A stretch of 64,000 nucleotides of DNA from Bacteriovorax sp. Seq25_V (lineage in GTDB: Bacteria; Bdellovibrionota; Bacteriovoracia; Bacteriovoracales; Bacteriovoracaceae): positions 62,001 through 126,000 of the forward strand of contig NZ_AUNI01000014.1 in NCBI RefSeq assembly GCF_000447795.1, written 5' to 3'. Position numbers and translations under genes: made by a program. Shown piece after piece: positions 1-8,306 of this stretch. How positions within the stretch are numbered: the first letter of the stretch is position 1; every line of letters begins with the position of its first letter. A model generated the notes under the pieces. The model saw nothing but the letters and a program-made list of their open reading frames with translations, searched no databases and had not been told where the DNA came from.

Positions 1-832
1 CACCACTGAAGTAGCGAAGCTTATTCTCTTCAAGCTTCTTAGCATCATGTCCAAAATATAAATCAAAGAAGCCTTCAATTGGATCAACAGTCGTTCCCGC
101 GATATCAGAAACAAGTGCTCTTTGACTTCCAACTAAAAGATTTAAAAGAGTCGACTTACCAGCATTTGGTGCACCGATAATTGCAAGTCTTGCAACAACA
201 TCTTCCTTAGGCGTAACACCTGTTTGAAGCTTCGCTGAAACAAGGGCCTTATCAGATTTAGTAAAGTCTACCATCTCTTTATAGATCGCTTCTCTCAGAG
301 GATCAACTCCAATATTATGAGCTGCTGATACAGTGAACATCTCGTCACTATTCACACCTAATTGATAGAAATCAATTTCATCACCTCTTTGAGATTCAGA
401 ATCAAATTTATTAACAACTAGCCACATCTTCTTCTTTTGCTTTCTAATATAATCTGCAATTGTATTATCAAATGGAAGTGCACCTTCTCTAACATCAACA
501 ACGAACAGAACCAGATCCGATTCATCAATGGCCTGGTGAGCATGCTCAGTCATAATATTAAAAAACTTATTTGCGTTCTCTTCTTGAACGTTCTTTCCTG
601 TCTCATCAATTTTATCTGGGTAGAAACCACCAGTATCAACTAAGATCGCTTCTAATGGATTTTCTTCACTCACATCTGTGAACTCAGTGATCCCATAGTG
701 ACGGTCTCTTGTTACTCCAGGCATATCATAAGTAATTGCCTTATGTTGTTTCTTCATCAATCTATTAAAGACCGAACTCTTTCCAACATTTGGTCTTCCA
801 ATCAGGGAAATTACCATTGCTCTAGTTTTCAT
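1..832 (-). CDS. der: GTPase Der (EngA), 3' part missing at window edge
   Basis: Ribosome-assembly GTPase with two tandem G domains, acting on the 50S subunit in the cytoplasm. Read on the minus strand from ATG at 830-832, the protein opens [20 protein letters not shown], with a first P-loop [13 protein letters not shown] (G3) and NKFD (G4) motifs follow. A second P-loop, GAPNAGKST, appears near residue 220, and the tandem arrangement is diagnostic of Der. About 277 codons are present; the C-terminal KH-like domain lies outside the window. The start is preceded by AGGAT about 6 nt upstream. It is the last visible gene of an rnc-era-der run, 29 bp after the era stop, so co-transcription is likely. 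Confidence 0.95.
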   Translation of the reverse strand, partial: MKTRAMVISLIGRPNVGKSSVFNRLMKKQHKAITYDMPGVTRDRHYGITEFTDVSEENPLEAILVDTGGFYPDKIDETGKNVQEENANKFFNIMTEHAHQAIDESDLVLFVVDVREGALPFDNTIADYIRKQKKKMWLVVNKFDSESQRGDEIDFYQLGVNSDEMFTVSAAHNIGVDPLREAIYKEMVDFTKSDKALVSAKLQTGVTPKEDVVARLAIIGAPNAGKSTLLNLLVGSQRALVSDIAGTTVDPIEGFFDLYFGHDAKKLEENKLRYFSG

Positions 833-861
833 TTCTTATCCTTTTATTTTTTAACTCTTAA

Positions 862-1827
862 TTATTTTGATTTCCAAACACGAGCAGAATCTTGTGCTCT
901 ATTTAGTCCAATTTCTTCAAGTACGAAGTTATTCTTAAACCACTTTGGAGAAACCTTAACGTGTAGATTTAGAAAAACTTTCCCGTCAGTCATTGCTTCA
1001 ATTTTCTTTCTTGCCCCTGTACCGATTTCTTTAATCATCGATCCCTTAGTCCCTACAACGATCGCTCTTTGTGATGGACGATTAACAAGAATAGAAGCAG
1101 AGATATGTGAAGTAAAAGAATTATCCTTTCCTTTGATATCTTTATACTCTTCGATAACAACCGCTAACTCATATGGTAGCTCGTCTTTTAATAATTCAAA
1201 TGCCTGCTCTCTAATATATTCAGTAGCAAAGAATCTTTGATTCTTATTAGAGATTGAACCATCTTCATAGAAGTGTGGTCCAGGAATAGCAGCATCAACA
1301 AGTGCACCAGTTAAAAGGTGGACATTGTCACCAGTTTTTGAGGATAGGCTAAAGTGCTTTTCAATTGTTGGAATAAGCTCTTTCGCTTTTTCAATAACCG
1401 CATCAAGAGGTAGATTTTCAGCATTCTCTACTCTATCAGCTTTTGTAAACACAACCCAAGTTGGTCCTAGGTCACGATTAATATTTTCAACGAATTCTTT
1501 GAATTGATTTAAAACATCTTTAGTTAGGTCAATAAGAAGAAGGTTAAGGTCTGCCCCCTCTAGTCCTTCTCTCGCCTGTTGATTAATACGCTTGTTAAGC
1601 TCTTGGCTTGACTTGTGAAGACCTGGAGTATCAACGAATACGATCTCCGTTCTATCTACTTGCATAATACAGTGAAACTTATTTCTCGTTGTTTGTGGCT
1701 TACTTGTAACAATACTAAGATCCATCCCAATGAGGTAATTAATTAAAGAACTCTTTCCTACGTTTGGAGCTCCTAATACAGCGACAACAATTGACTTATT
1801 ATCTGGGTGTTGATTTTCAATAAGCAT
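862..1827 (-). CDS. era: GTPase Era
   Basis: Essential GTPase that binds the 3' end of 16S rRNA during 30S maturation. The 321-aa product has the P-loop GAPNVGKSS (about residues 19-27), switch region TTRNKF, G3 motif DTPG and G4 motif TKAD. The Era-specific C-terminal KH domain follows, with GTKGSMIKEIGTGARKKIE matching the family GxxGxxIKxIGxxAR pattern. Length fits the family, with a slightly extended N-terminus. It lies 12 bp downstream of rnc and just ahead of der. The rnc-era pairing is widely conserved and joins rRNA processing with 30S assembly. Confidence 0.96.
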   Translation of the reverse strand: MLIENQHPDNKSIVVAVLGAPNVGKSSLINYLIGMDLSIVTSKPQTTRNKFHCIMQVDRTEIVFVDTPGLHKSSQELNKRINQQAREGLEGADLNLLLIDLTKDVLNQFKEFVENINRDLGPTWVVFTKADRVENAENLPLDAVIEKAKELIPTIEKHFSLSSKTGDNVHLLTGALVDAAIPGPHFYEDGSISNKNQRFFATEYIREQAFELLKDELPYELAVVIEEYKDIKGKDNSFTSHISASILVNRPSQRAIVVGTKGSMIKEIGTGARKKIEAMTDGKVFLNLHVKVSPKWFKNNFVLEEIGLNRAQDSARVWKSK

Positions 1828-1839
1828 ACATTCTCCTCA

Positions 1840-2640
1840 TTAATTCTTAATTTGTTCCAATAAATTATTTTCTAAACAGTATTTTGCTAATTCTTTCATT
1901 GCTCTCTTCTTTGAAATATTTGTGAGTTCATGCAGTTTCACACCACAAACAGAAACACTCACAAGAAACTCTTCTCCATTCTTTGAAGACAAGTACTCAG
2001 GAAGAACTTTGAATCTTCTCATCGTTTCTTCTTGTAGCGTTGTCTTTGGATCAAAAACAGAAGCGTTATTTGCATCAAAGAAAGTGATTTCATTTTTCTT
2101 TTCAAATTCACCTATAATGTAATCAAGGGTCTTAAAGGCCACATCATTTGATGCATCCAATGAAATCGCTCCAATCACGGCCTCAAAAACATCACTAATG
2201 ACCGAGTCAGTAGGACCAAGCGCTAACTCTCCCTTTCCAAGAAGAATCATTGACTGCAACTCAAGGCCCTTACCAATCGAAGCAAGCTTTGTCTCATTCA
2301 CAAGTGAGCTTTTAATTTTTGAAAGTACGCCCTCTTTTTCTTCATCAAAGATTGAATAAAGTTTTAGTGCCACATAACTTCCAAGCACCGAGTCCCCAAG
2401 GAACTCGAGCCTTTCGTAGTTACGCAATTTTTCGCGTGTATACTCATGCACGAATGAACGATGCGTGAACGCCTGAAATAAAAGATCGAGATTTTTAAAT
2501 GTGTAATTGATATTTTTTTGAAGTGTAATTAATGAGTCCTGCGCCTTAAACAATTCGCGTACGCACTGCGTTCCCAATACTGATTTCTCATACAGCATTG
2601 CGCTAAATTGATTATCCAAAGTATTATTGCTACTTTGCAA
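1840..2640 (-). CDS. rnc: Ribonuclease III
   Basis: Double-strand-specific endoribonuclease that processes rRNA precursors and structured mRNAs. The 266-aa product carries the signature ERLEFLGDSVL (about residues 76-86) and the downstream acidic DVFEAVIGA segment that together form the two-metal active site. A C-terminal dsRNA-binding domain follows, with a KKRAMKELAKYCLE end. The reading frame opens at TTG (2638-2640), with GGAG 9 nt upstream. An in-frame ATG at 2598 would shorten the protein by 14 residues and has a poorer Shine-Dalgarno, so the TTG is preferred but not proven. The N-terminus is longer than usual for the family (about 226 aa). Confidence 0.94.
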   Translation of the reverse strand: MQSSNNTLDNQFSAMLYEKSVLGTQCVRELFKAQDSLITLQKNINYTFKNLDLLFQAFTHRSFVHEYTREKLRNYERLEFLGDSVLGSYVALKLYSIFDEEKEGVLSKIKSSLVNETKLASIGKGLELQSMILLGKGELALGPTDSVISDVFEAVIGAISLDASNDVAFKTLDYIIGEFEKKNEITFFDANNASVFDPKTTLQEETMRRFKVLPEYLSSKNGEEFLVSVSVCGVKLHELTNISKKRAMKELAKYCLENNLLEQIKN

Positions 2641-2810
2641 GGTCGTCTTCTCCGTTAATTACCCGTTATTTAATTGTCTCCTTCTTGTAACACCCATAGT
2701 CTTTCCAAGCAAGAGAAGATTTTAAGTTGTGTAATTTTAACCATCTATGTACAATATTTGAGATCAAAAAATTTGATTTAAATGACAGTATTTTAATAGG
2801 TTACAAATAT

Positions 2811-3827
2811 ATGGATACGAAATATACACAGGCCCCTGAAGGCGGACCAAGCACTAACCCGGCCATGGCCAAGATCATCAACTGGCAAACAGAGTTCTAT
2901 GACTCTCTTCGCGCCAAGGGCAGAAGTGTTAACACCCTTAAAAACTACAAGACAGATCTCGATTGTTTTAACCAGTACCTAATCGAGGCCCAAAGCTCCC
3001 TTGATATCGAGCATTTTAGTATCCCGCAAATTCTTGAGTATGGAAAATACCTCGAGCAAAAATACACGTCGGACAACTCTCGTCGCCGTCGAGTTCAGGC
3101 CCTGCGCCTCTTCTTTGACTTTATGGTTGAAAAAAATATTTTCAATCATAATCCGGTGAAAAAGGTTCCAACCTCTCCGAAGTTTCTTGATATCCCAAGA
3201 CCAACATCTCTTTCGCACGTGAAGACACTTTGGATGCACCTGCTCGAGCAGTCTCGCCCGAAGCAAGCGAAAATCGAATTATTAAAAATTCAAAGAAACC
3301 AACTTATCTTTCTTCTAATTTATGGAAGTGGCCTCAAGGTTTCAGATATCGCAGGCCTTAGAAGAGATCACTTTAGTTTTGGAAAATCTCCGCGCGTGAT
3401 GATTATTCACCCAAAGAGAGATCCATACTCTGTGGCCCTTCCAGATGTTTTCCAAAAAATTTACGAATCATATGTTGAACTTTTAGAGCGCGTAAAAAAA
3501 GAACATCACCTTTCTTTCTCGCATATCTTTTTCAATGCCAATGCTCACCGTATTTTAAATGGTGGTATCTCGGCTCGTGGAATCGAGTTGATTTTTGACG
3601 GTTGGAGAAAGGAGCTAATGATCGACGTAACGCCAAAGTCTTTAAGACAATCGGCAATCTTCACATGGCTTCATAGTGATATTAATGAATCAGTCATCAA
3701 AGAGTGGCTTGGAGTTTCACCTTCGTACTCACTAAAACTCTACCGCGACCACCTTGAGTCACATGTTTTTAGCAGTCACTTTATTGAAAGGTGTTATCTT
3801 GATTTAATGGGTGCAGGTCTCTTATAA
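2811..3827 (+). CDS. Xer-like tyrosine recombinase with degenerate active site
   Basis: A 338-aa protein with the two-domain plan of XerC/XerD: an N-terminal SAM-like core-binding domain (about residues 20-110) and a C-terminal catalytic fold. Against the XerD pattern, the arginine of GLRVSEL is lysine (GLKVSDIAGL, K176). The histidine before LRH is lysine (TPKSLRQS, K276, with R279 kept). The LLGH histidine is valine (WLGVS, V302). The nucleophilic tyrosine is retained (LKLYRDH, Y311). At least three of the catalytic residues are therefore changed. It may be a DNA-binding or accessory relative, or a slow recombinase. An ATG at 2811 replaces a poorly supported upstream start at 2727. Its 3' end overlaps the convergent gene by 34 bp. 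Confidence 0.75.
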   Translation: MDTKYTQAPEGGPSTNPAMAKIINWQTEFYDSLRAKGRSVNTLKNYKTDLDCFNQYLIEAQSSLDIEHFSIPQILEYGKYLEQKYTSDNSRRRRVQALRLFFDFMVEKNIFNHNPVKKVPTSPKFLDIPRPTSLSHVKTLWMHLLEQSRPKQAKIELLKIQRNQLIFLLIYGSGLKVSDIAGLRRDHFSFGKSPRVMIIHPKRDPYSVALPDVFQKIYESYVELLERVKKEHHLSFSHIFFNANAHRILNGGISARGIELIFDGWRKELMIDVTPKSLRQSAIFTWLHSDINESVIKEWLGVSPSYSLKLYRDHLESHVFSSHFIERCYLDLMGAGLL

Positions 3828-4609
3828 GTAGGAAGACCTTCCTCATGATCTAAGTGCCAACGGTCTGTAAAAAGCTCGTCTTTTTCAACTAGATAGTATT
3901 TTAAATCCTTATCAAGTTCATCAAGACGATAGCTTAATTCTTTTTGAATTCTAATCTGATCCTTCTTCTTAGCAATAAGCGAATTAAGCGCTAACTCTTT
4001 TTCTTTTTGAATCTCTAAAATTTTTCGATCATAAGCCGCTGCAACTTGCACTTGCTCAGCAGAAAATCCCCAAACAAACTTATTCACTTTATTTAGCTGA
4101 GTGAGAAAATCTCTCTTCTTTGAAAGTAGCGCCACTCGATATCTCGAAGCATCCTTCACACGACTGGCCAATCTCTCCGATTCAAAAATTAAAATCGTTC
4201 CACGTCTAAAACTATAGGCCTCGCCCCAACATGGCAGGAGGTTTTTCACATAGATTGTAAGATAGCCATCTTCAATCGCGCGCACATTTCCCTGGCAAGG
4301 ATCTTTACTACGATCTCTGGCCACCCAAAACTGCAGCGGATCTGAAGCCTTGAAAAATTTTGTATTCTCTGTCTCAACTTGAATTTTTAAAATCGTCGCC
4401 GTTGCATCTTTGTCACTGACTCTCCCTGAGAACTTTGAGTAATCAATATTTGGATCGTAGAATGAATCAAGACCAACTGGAGAATTAACAGAAGCAAAGT
4501 CCTCTTCCGTTGGAAATGTCGACTTATTCAATACCTCGTCCTTTCTAATAATCTGAGTTTGATTAGACAGTGCAGAAAACATAAATAGAAAAGATAAAAT
4601 ATACTTCAT
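3794..4609 (-). CDS. Secreted protein of unknown function
   Basis: A 271-aa protein that I cannot assign to a family. It begins with a short hydrophobic segment (MKYILSFLFMFSALSNQ) typical of a signal peptide. A mixed region around residues 75-130 contains two cysteines (DPCQGN and LLPCWGEAYSF) that could form a disulphide in the periplasm. The C-terminal third (about 165-255) is rich in Lys, Glu and Gln with repeated RKILEIQKEKELALNSL-like heptads, suggesting a coiled coil. It is convergent with the Xer-like gene and overlaps its last 34 bases. No operon partner is visible. Confidence 0.7.
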   Translation of the reverse strand: MKYILSFLFMFSALSNQTQIIRKDEVLNKSTFPTEEDFASVNSPVGLDSFYDPNIDYSKFSGRVSDKDATATILKIQVETENTKFFKASDPLQFWVARDRSKDPCQGNVRAIEDGYLTIYVKNLLPCWGEAYSFRRGTILIFESERLASRVKDASRYRVALLSKKRDFLTQLNKVNKFVWGFSAEQVQVAAAYDRKILEIQKEKELALNSLIAKKKDQIRIQKELSYRLDELDKDLKYYLVEKDELFTDRWHLDHEEGLPTYKRPAPIKSR

Positions 4610-4712
4610 ACTACCATTTTAAGGGTGTCTAACGCTCGTGTCCACAGCATGAAAAACTTGTCACTTGCAACTTTTTTTCATAAGCTTTGAGAAATATTTT
4701 AAGGAGAAAATC

Positions 4713-5357
4713 ATGCAATTTTTTATTGATACAGGAATAATTGAGGAAATCAATCAAGCGAAAGAATGGGGATTCGTAGACGGTGTTACAACTAACCCAT
4801 CACTAATCGCACAAACTGGTAGATCACAAGCAGACGTTATCAAAGATATCGTTAAAATCATCGACGGTCCAATCTCTGCAGAAGTTATCTCAACAGACAG
4901 AGAAGGAATGATCAAGGAAGGTGCTGAGCTTGCAAAAATCCACGACAATGTTGTTATCAAGCTTCCACTAACTGAAGCTGGAATCAGTGCATGTAAATGG
5001 TTCTCAGACAACAACATCAAGACAAACGTAACTCTATGTTTCAGCGCTAACCAAGCTCTTCTTGCAGCAAAAAATGGTGCAACTTATATCTCTCCATTCG
5101 TAGGTCGTCTTGACGATATCGGTGTTGACGGTAACGGACTTATCGCAGAAATCAGACAAGTTTTTGATAACTACGGTTTCACAACTAAAATCCTAGCTGC
5201 AAGCTTAAGACACGCAGATCACGTAAAGCAAAGTGCCCTTATTGGAGCAGACGTTGCAACTATGCCATTTTCTGTAATCAAGCAACTTTTCAAGCACCCA
5301 CTTACAGATATCGGACTTGAAAAATTCTTGGCAGATCACGCTAAGTCGAACAAATAA
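4713..5357 (+). CDS. tal: Small transaldolase / fructose-6-phosphate aldolase family
   Basis: Class I Schiff-base aldolase of the 215-aa transaldolase subfamily, working in the non-oxidative pentose phosphate pathway. Visible signatures are [10 protein letters not shown] (residues 23-32), the Schiff-base lysine K83 in [12 protein letters not shown], and SPFVGRLDD near residue 130. The phenylalanine in SPFVGR, where true fructose-6-phosphate aldolases carry tyrosine, favours transaldolase over FSA activity; this rests on recalled family patterns. The start ATG at 4713 has AAGGAG 7 nt upstream, better than an upstream in-frame start at 4665. The gene stands alone and is closed by a strong terminator. 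Confidence 0.9.
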   Translation: MQFFIDTGIIEEINQAKEWGFVDGVTTNPSLIAQTGRSQADVIKDIVKIIDGPISAEVISTDREGMIKEGAELAKIHDNVVIKLPLTEAGISACKWFSDNNIKTNVTLCFSANQALLAAKNGATYISPFVGRLDDIGVDGNGLIAEIRQVFDNYGFTTKILAASLRHADHVKQSALIGADVATMPFSVIKQLFKHPLTDIGLEKFLADHAKSNK

Positions 5358-5392
5358 CAAGATCATTTATTGACAAGATTTTTCATAATATT

Positions 5393-5420
5393 GGGGGCTT
5401 ACAAGGCCCCCTTTTTTTTC
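5393..5420 (+). terminator. Rho-independent terminator of tal
   Basis: GGGGGC(5393-5398) pairs with GCCCCC(5406-5411) around a short loop, extended by TT/AG-type pairs, and is followed by eight T residues. It lies 36 bp after the tal stop. Confidence 0.9.
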
Positions 5421-5506
5421 GTAATTTTTACTCAGGAAATACCGATTCTTCTCTTAGAATTAAAGGACTAGAAGCTTAAGCTTTTTGGTCGACTTCTGGG
5501 GGATTT

Positions 5507-6370
5507 TTGAAGTTACTAAGAGGAAAAACCATATTCATTTCATCACTCATTTTGCTCGCGGCCTTCACTTCGTGTACACCTCAGCAAAAAGGCAGCGCCA
5601 ATATCGGAAGCCCTTCGGCGTCTGAGTACTCAAACTTGCCAATGAAATGGCCTGATTCGAAACTTCCTCTACGCGTTTATATCGCCGACGAGTACCACGC
5701 AGAAATTGATAATTACTCCCTAGTTTCAGGAAAGGATCTTTTCCAACAAATGATGGACAAGTGGAATCTTGCCGATTCAAACAGAACTTTCTTTGACACA
5801 ACAACTGATTACTCCGCAGCAAATCTCGAATACAACTACCACACAGATTACGGAAAAGATAACGTCGTTGGAATCTATCGCAAAAATGCCTCATGGTTTT
5901 CCGACATCGGTTCAGGCGTACTTGCTGTCACAAGCTATATCATCACGCCGGTGTCGGGCTACATGGAAATGGTTAAAGGTGACATCATCGTTAACGAGGC
6001 CGAATTCAATTTCACTCTTGATTCAACAGATAGCACATACGGAAGATACGACCTTCCATCCGTTCTTCTACACGAACTAGGTCACCTCATAGGCCTCAAG
6101 CATACAACAAGCTACTCAATCCCAAGTGTGATGAGACCAGAAATTGGCCATACAGATACACACCGAAATCCTTACACGTATGATGTAAACTCAATCCAGT
6201 CCCTCTACAATACAACTTATTCCGCCATCACTGCTGGTGGTTTGGCCATCACAAGTGAATCTAGTGATGAGGAACCGAGGTACTATCAGGGATATATCGA
6301 GCTACGTGCCGATGGGAAGTGTCGCCACTATCTCGAGGGCGAACTCATCGATACTCACTCCGCTTTTTAA
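5507..6370 (+). CDS. Metzincin-type zinc metalloprotease lipoprotein
   Basis: Predicted surface or periplasmic protease, 287 aa. A type II signal peptide ends in AAFTSC (lipidated Cys23). The zinc motif HELGHLIGLKH (H189, E190, H193, H199) matches HExxHxxGxxH, and PSVMRP ten residues later supplies the Met-turn (M209). Together these place it with matrixins/metzincins (M10-like). The frame opens at TTG 5507, preceded by a GGGGGGA ribosome site at 5497-5503. No pro-domain cysteine switch is evident. The stop codon TAA (6368-6370) overlaps the first bases of the inverted-repeat element at 6369. A role in degrading prey or environmental protein is an inference. Confidence 0.85.
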   Translation: MKLLRGKTIFISSLILLAAFTSCTPQQKGSANIGSPSASEYSNLPMKWPDSKLPLRVYIADEYHAEIDNYSLVSGKDLFQQMMDKWNLADSNRTFFDTTTDYSAANLEYNYHTDYGKDNVVGIYRKNASWFSDIGSGVLAVTSYIITPVSGYMEMVKGDIIVNEAEFNFTLDSTDSTYGRYDLPSVLLHELGHLIGLKHTTSYSIPSVMRPEIGHTDTHRNPYTYDVNSIQSLYNTTYSAITAGGLAITSESSDEEPRYYQGYIELRADGKCRHYLEGELIDTHSAF

Positions 6371-6542
6371 CTGCCCCCTTGCAATGGTGTTGAACATCAT
6401 TGCAAAAATGAATTACATATTTAATTAAAAGCACTTGAGACTTCAAGTTTGAAATCTGTCTGAACAGTTAGAATAGATGTGGCCAACTACCTAACAGAGT
6501 CAAATCCATATCGATTTCCAACACCATTCAAAGGGATCAGTT
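6369..6542. repeat. Inverted-repeat element, copy A
   Basis: 174-bp element with 24-nt arms at 6369-6392 and 6519-6542. The left arm reads AACTGCCCCCTTGCA then ATGGTGTTG. The right arm reads CAACACCATT, then CAAAGGGATCAGTT. Across the element the arms pair as 5 bp, a 2x2 mismatch, 5 bp, a 2x2 mismatch and 10 bp. The left arm can instead fold locally: TTGCAATGGTGTT (6379-6391) pairs with AACATCATTGCAA (6393-6405). Both flanking genes stop inside the arms: TAA of the metzincin at 6368-6370, and TGA of the minus-strand sigma gene at 6537-6539. The interior has no ORF. Confidence 0.8.
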
Positions 6543-7112
6543 TATATTTTTTTCGATACAATCACGAATTTTCGCCTTGGCCCTAAAGATCAACTGACGA
6601 AGATTTCCATCAGTTATACCGAGTGTTTCGCAAATGAAATCTGACTCCTCCCCATCGACAAGCTTCATCATGAAAGCACTTCGCTGAAGCATCGGCAAGT
6701 GCTCCATACACTGCTCGATGATTGCCATGATCTCATTGTTCTGAGCGAGTAAACTTGGGTCCATGAACTGCTTATTCCAGTGTCCATCATCTTCAAAACT
6801 TGATTCTAAAATTTCCTCAATAGGATCAGTCTTTTGAAATTTAAGGTTGGCGCGACGAAGTTCAGCAAGCTTATTGTAGAAAATCCCAAAGAGAAAAGTT
6901 CTGATATGACTGCGCCCCTCAAAACGAGGCACAACTTCAAGAAATGTTGTCCAGGTACTAGCGGCCAAATCATAGGCCATCTCCTCTGATAGTCCCGAGC
7001 CAAGACCCGCCCTGAAGAGATGATCCGTATAGCTATCGACCAAGAGTGAAATGGCCTCTTTATCTAGAGCGGTCACGCGATCAATGAATTCCTTGGAACT
7101 GAAGTTTGTCAT
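6537..7112 (-). CDS. ECF-type RNA polymerase sigma factor
   Basis: A 191-aa sigma-70 family protein. Region 2 includes a -10-binding segment around STWTTFLEVVPRFEGRSHIRTFLFGI. Region 4 is a C-terminal helix-turn-helix around ESDFICETLGITDGNLRQLIFRAKAKIRDCI. The linker between sigma 2 and 4 is short, as in extracytoplasmic-function factors. No anti-sigma gene is adjacent. Instead the gene is bounded by two copies of the inverted-repeat element: one arm supplies its stop codon, and the other copy lies about 90 bp upstream of its start. Its target regulon is unknown; the divergent peroxidase gene is a candidate by position. Confidence 0.9.
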   Translation of the reverse strand: MTNFSSKEFIDRVTALDKEAISLLVDSYTDHLFRAGLGSGLSEEMAYDLAASTWTTFLEVVPRFEGRSHIRTFLFGIFYNKLAELRRANLKFQKTDPIEEILESSFEDDGHWNKQFMDPSLLAQNNEIMAIIEQCMEHLPMLQRSAFMMKLVDGEESDFICETLGITDGNLRQLIFRAKAKIRDCIEKNIN

Positions 7113-7203
7113 AAAAAAAGCTTAAATAATAAAAAGTTAAAAGTCATCAAACAAATATATGACAAAATTATGTTGTACACAATATAATTTTGTGCTACCT
7201 TTA

Positions 7204-7358
7204 AGCTGATCCAGTCCATTGGTGTTGGGAATTACCCAAATCCACAAGGGTCCTGGCGCTTATTAAATACTGAAAACAACAGTTTAAATTAAATAAATAC
7301 AACTACTTGTAATGAATATGATTTCTCATAAAACCAACACCATCCGAAGGGAGCAGCT
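7204..7358. repeat. Inverted-repeat element, copy B
   Basis: 155-bp element with 25-nt arms at 7204-7228 (AGCTGATCC...GGTGTTGG) and 7334-7358 (CCAACACC...GGGAGCAGCT). Nineteen of 25 positions can pair across the element, including an inner 9-bp run. A local hairpin TTGGG/CCCAA overlaps the inner left arm. The right arm carries AAGGGAG at 7347-7353, five bases before the glutathione peroxidase ATG at 7359. In RNA the long-range pairing would therefore bury that ribosome binding site. It lies between the divergent sigma and gpx genes. No ORF is seen inside. Confidence 0.78.
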
Positions 7359-7838
7359 ATGAGTATTTACGATTTTAACGCCAACGACATTAAGGGAAAG
7401 GAACGCTCACTTTCAGAATTTAAAGGAAAGAGTCTTCTCATCGTTAACACAGCAAGTAAGTGTGGGTTCACTCCGCAATACGCCGAACTACAAGAGCTGT
7501 ATAAGAGATATGAAGGCAAACTTGAAGTTCTCGCTTTCCCATGCAACCAGTTTGGGGCGCAAGAGCCAGGCACAGCGGAAGATATTCAAAGTTTTTGTGA
7601 TCTCACTTTCCACACGTCATTTCCAATTTTTGAAAAGGTTGATGTTAATGGTGCTGAGACTCACCCGCTTTTTAACTACCTTAAAGATTCTCTCCCAGGA
7701 ATTCTTGGGACGAAGAAGATCAAGTGGAACTTTACGAAGTTTTTAATTGATAGCGAAGGAAATCCGGTTAAGAGATATGCACCAACGGATAAGCCGCTGA
7801 GTTTGGTAAAAGATATTGAAGCAACATTTAAATCATAG
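7359..7838 (+). CDS. gpx: Glutathione peroxidase family peroxidase
   Basis: Thiol peroxidase of 159 aa, reducing H2O2 and organic hydroperoxides in the cytoplasm. The active-site tetrad is visible: C35 in TASKCGFTPQY, Q64 in PCNQFG, and W123-N124 in KWNFTKFL. C62 lies in the conserved FPCNQFG motif. Being a cysteine (not selenocysteine) enzyme, it is likely thioredoxin-dependent, as in most bacterial members. The Shine-Dalgarno AAGGGAG lies in the right arm of inverted-repeat element B. An OhrR-like regulator and a nitroreductase follow closely, suggesting one oxidative or electrophile stress operon. Confidence 0.95.
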   Translation: MSIYDFNANDIKGKERSLSEFKGKSLLIVNTASKCGFTPQYAELQELYKRYEGKLEVLAFPCNQFGAQEPGTAEDIQSFCDLTFHTSFPIFEKVDVNGAETHPLFNYLKDSLPGILGTKKIKWNFTKFLIDSEGNPVKRYAPTDKPLSLVKDIEATFKS

Positions 7839-7847
7839 GACTTGATT

Positions 7848-8306
7848 TTGAGTAATGAAGAACATTTAAAAATAGATAATCAACTTTGTTTTAGTCTCTA
7901 TCGACTGAGTAAGTTTATTACGTCGAAGTATAAGGACTTCCTCGACAGTATTGAACTCACCTACCCACAGTACTTGGTGATGCTAGTGCTTTGGGAAGAT
8001 AACAAAGTGAATATGTCGACGCTTGGCCACAAGCTTTCACTTGATAACGGAACACTGACTCCACTCGTGAAAAGACTGATTGAGAAAGGGCTTGTCGAAA
8101 AGAAGCGATGCCAGGCAGATGAGAGAATCGTCTATATTGCGGCAACAGATAAGGGAATTGAACTAAAGAAGAAGGCGCTTGAGATTCCGTCGAAGATGAT
8201 GTGTTCGAGTGACCTTGATATTGAAAAGTTAAGTGAATTAAAAAAACAAATTGATAACCTGTACCTACAGTGGAATGGAGAATGTAAAAATGGAAAACAT
8301 GAATAA
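7848..8306 (+). CDS. MarR/OhrR-family redox-sensing repressor
   Basis: Winged-helix regulator of 152 aa. The N-terminal NQLCFSLYR places a cysteine (C14) where OhrR proteins have their peroxide-sensing cysteine. The DNA-binding segment follows: MSTLGHKLSLDNGTLTPLVKRLIEKGLVEKKR, with the DERIVYI wing. Two more cysteines (CQADER and MMCSSD) could form a two-Cys switch. The start is TTG at 7848, seven bases after AGGA (7837-7840); another in-frame TTG at 7842 is too close to that site. It begins 9 bp after gpx and overlaps the nitroreductase start. Regulation of the gpx operon by organic hydroperoxide is inferred. Confidence 0.87.
   Translation: MSNEEHLKIDNQLCFSLYRLSKFITSKYKDFLDSIELTYPQYLVMLVLWEDNKVNMSTLGHKLSLDNGTLTPLVKRLIEKGLVEKKRCQADERIVYIAATDKGIELKKKALEIPSKMMCSSDLDIEKLSELKKQIDNLYLQWNGECKNGKHE

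Noticed and set aside
698-1240. 180-aa plus-strand reading frame inside der/era
   Set aside because: It is antisense to two clearly conserved GTPase genes and has shadow-like composition.
6369-6542. Integron attC site
   Set aside because: Outer AAC/GTT bases and the folded layout recall attC, but the right ends read GTTTATA, GTTCTTA, GTTCATA and GCTATGA instead of GTTRRRY, copies are scattered and differently oriented to genes, and no integron integrase is nearby.
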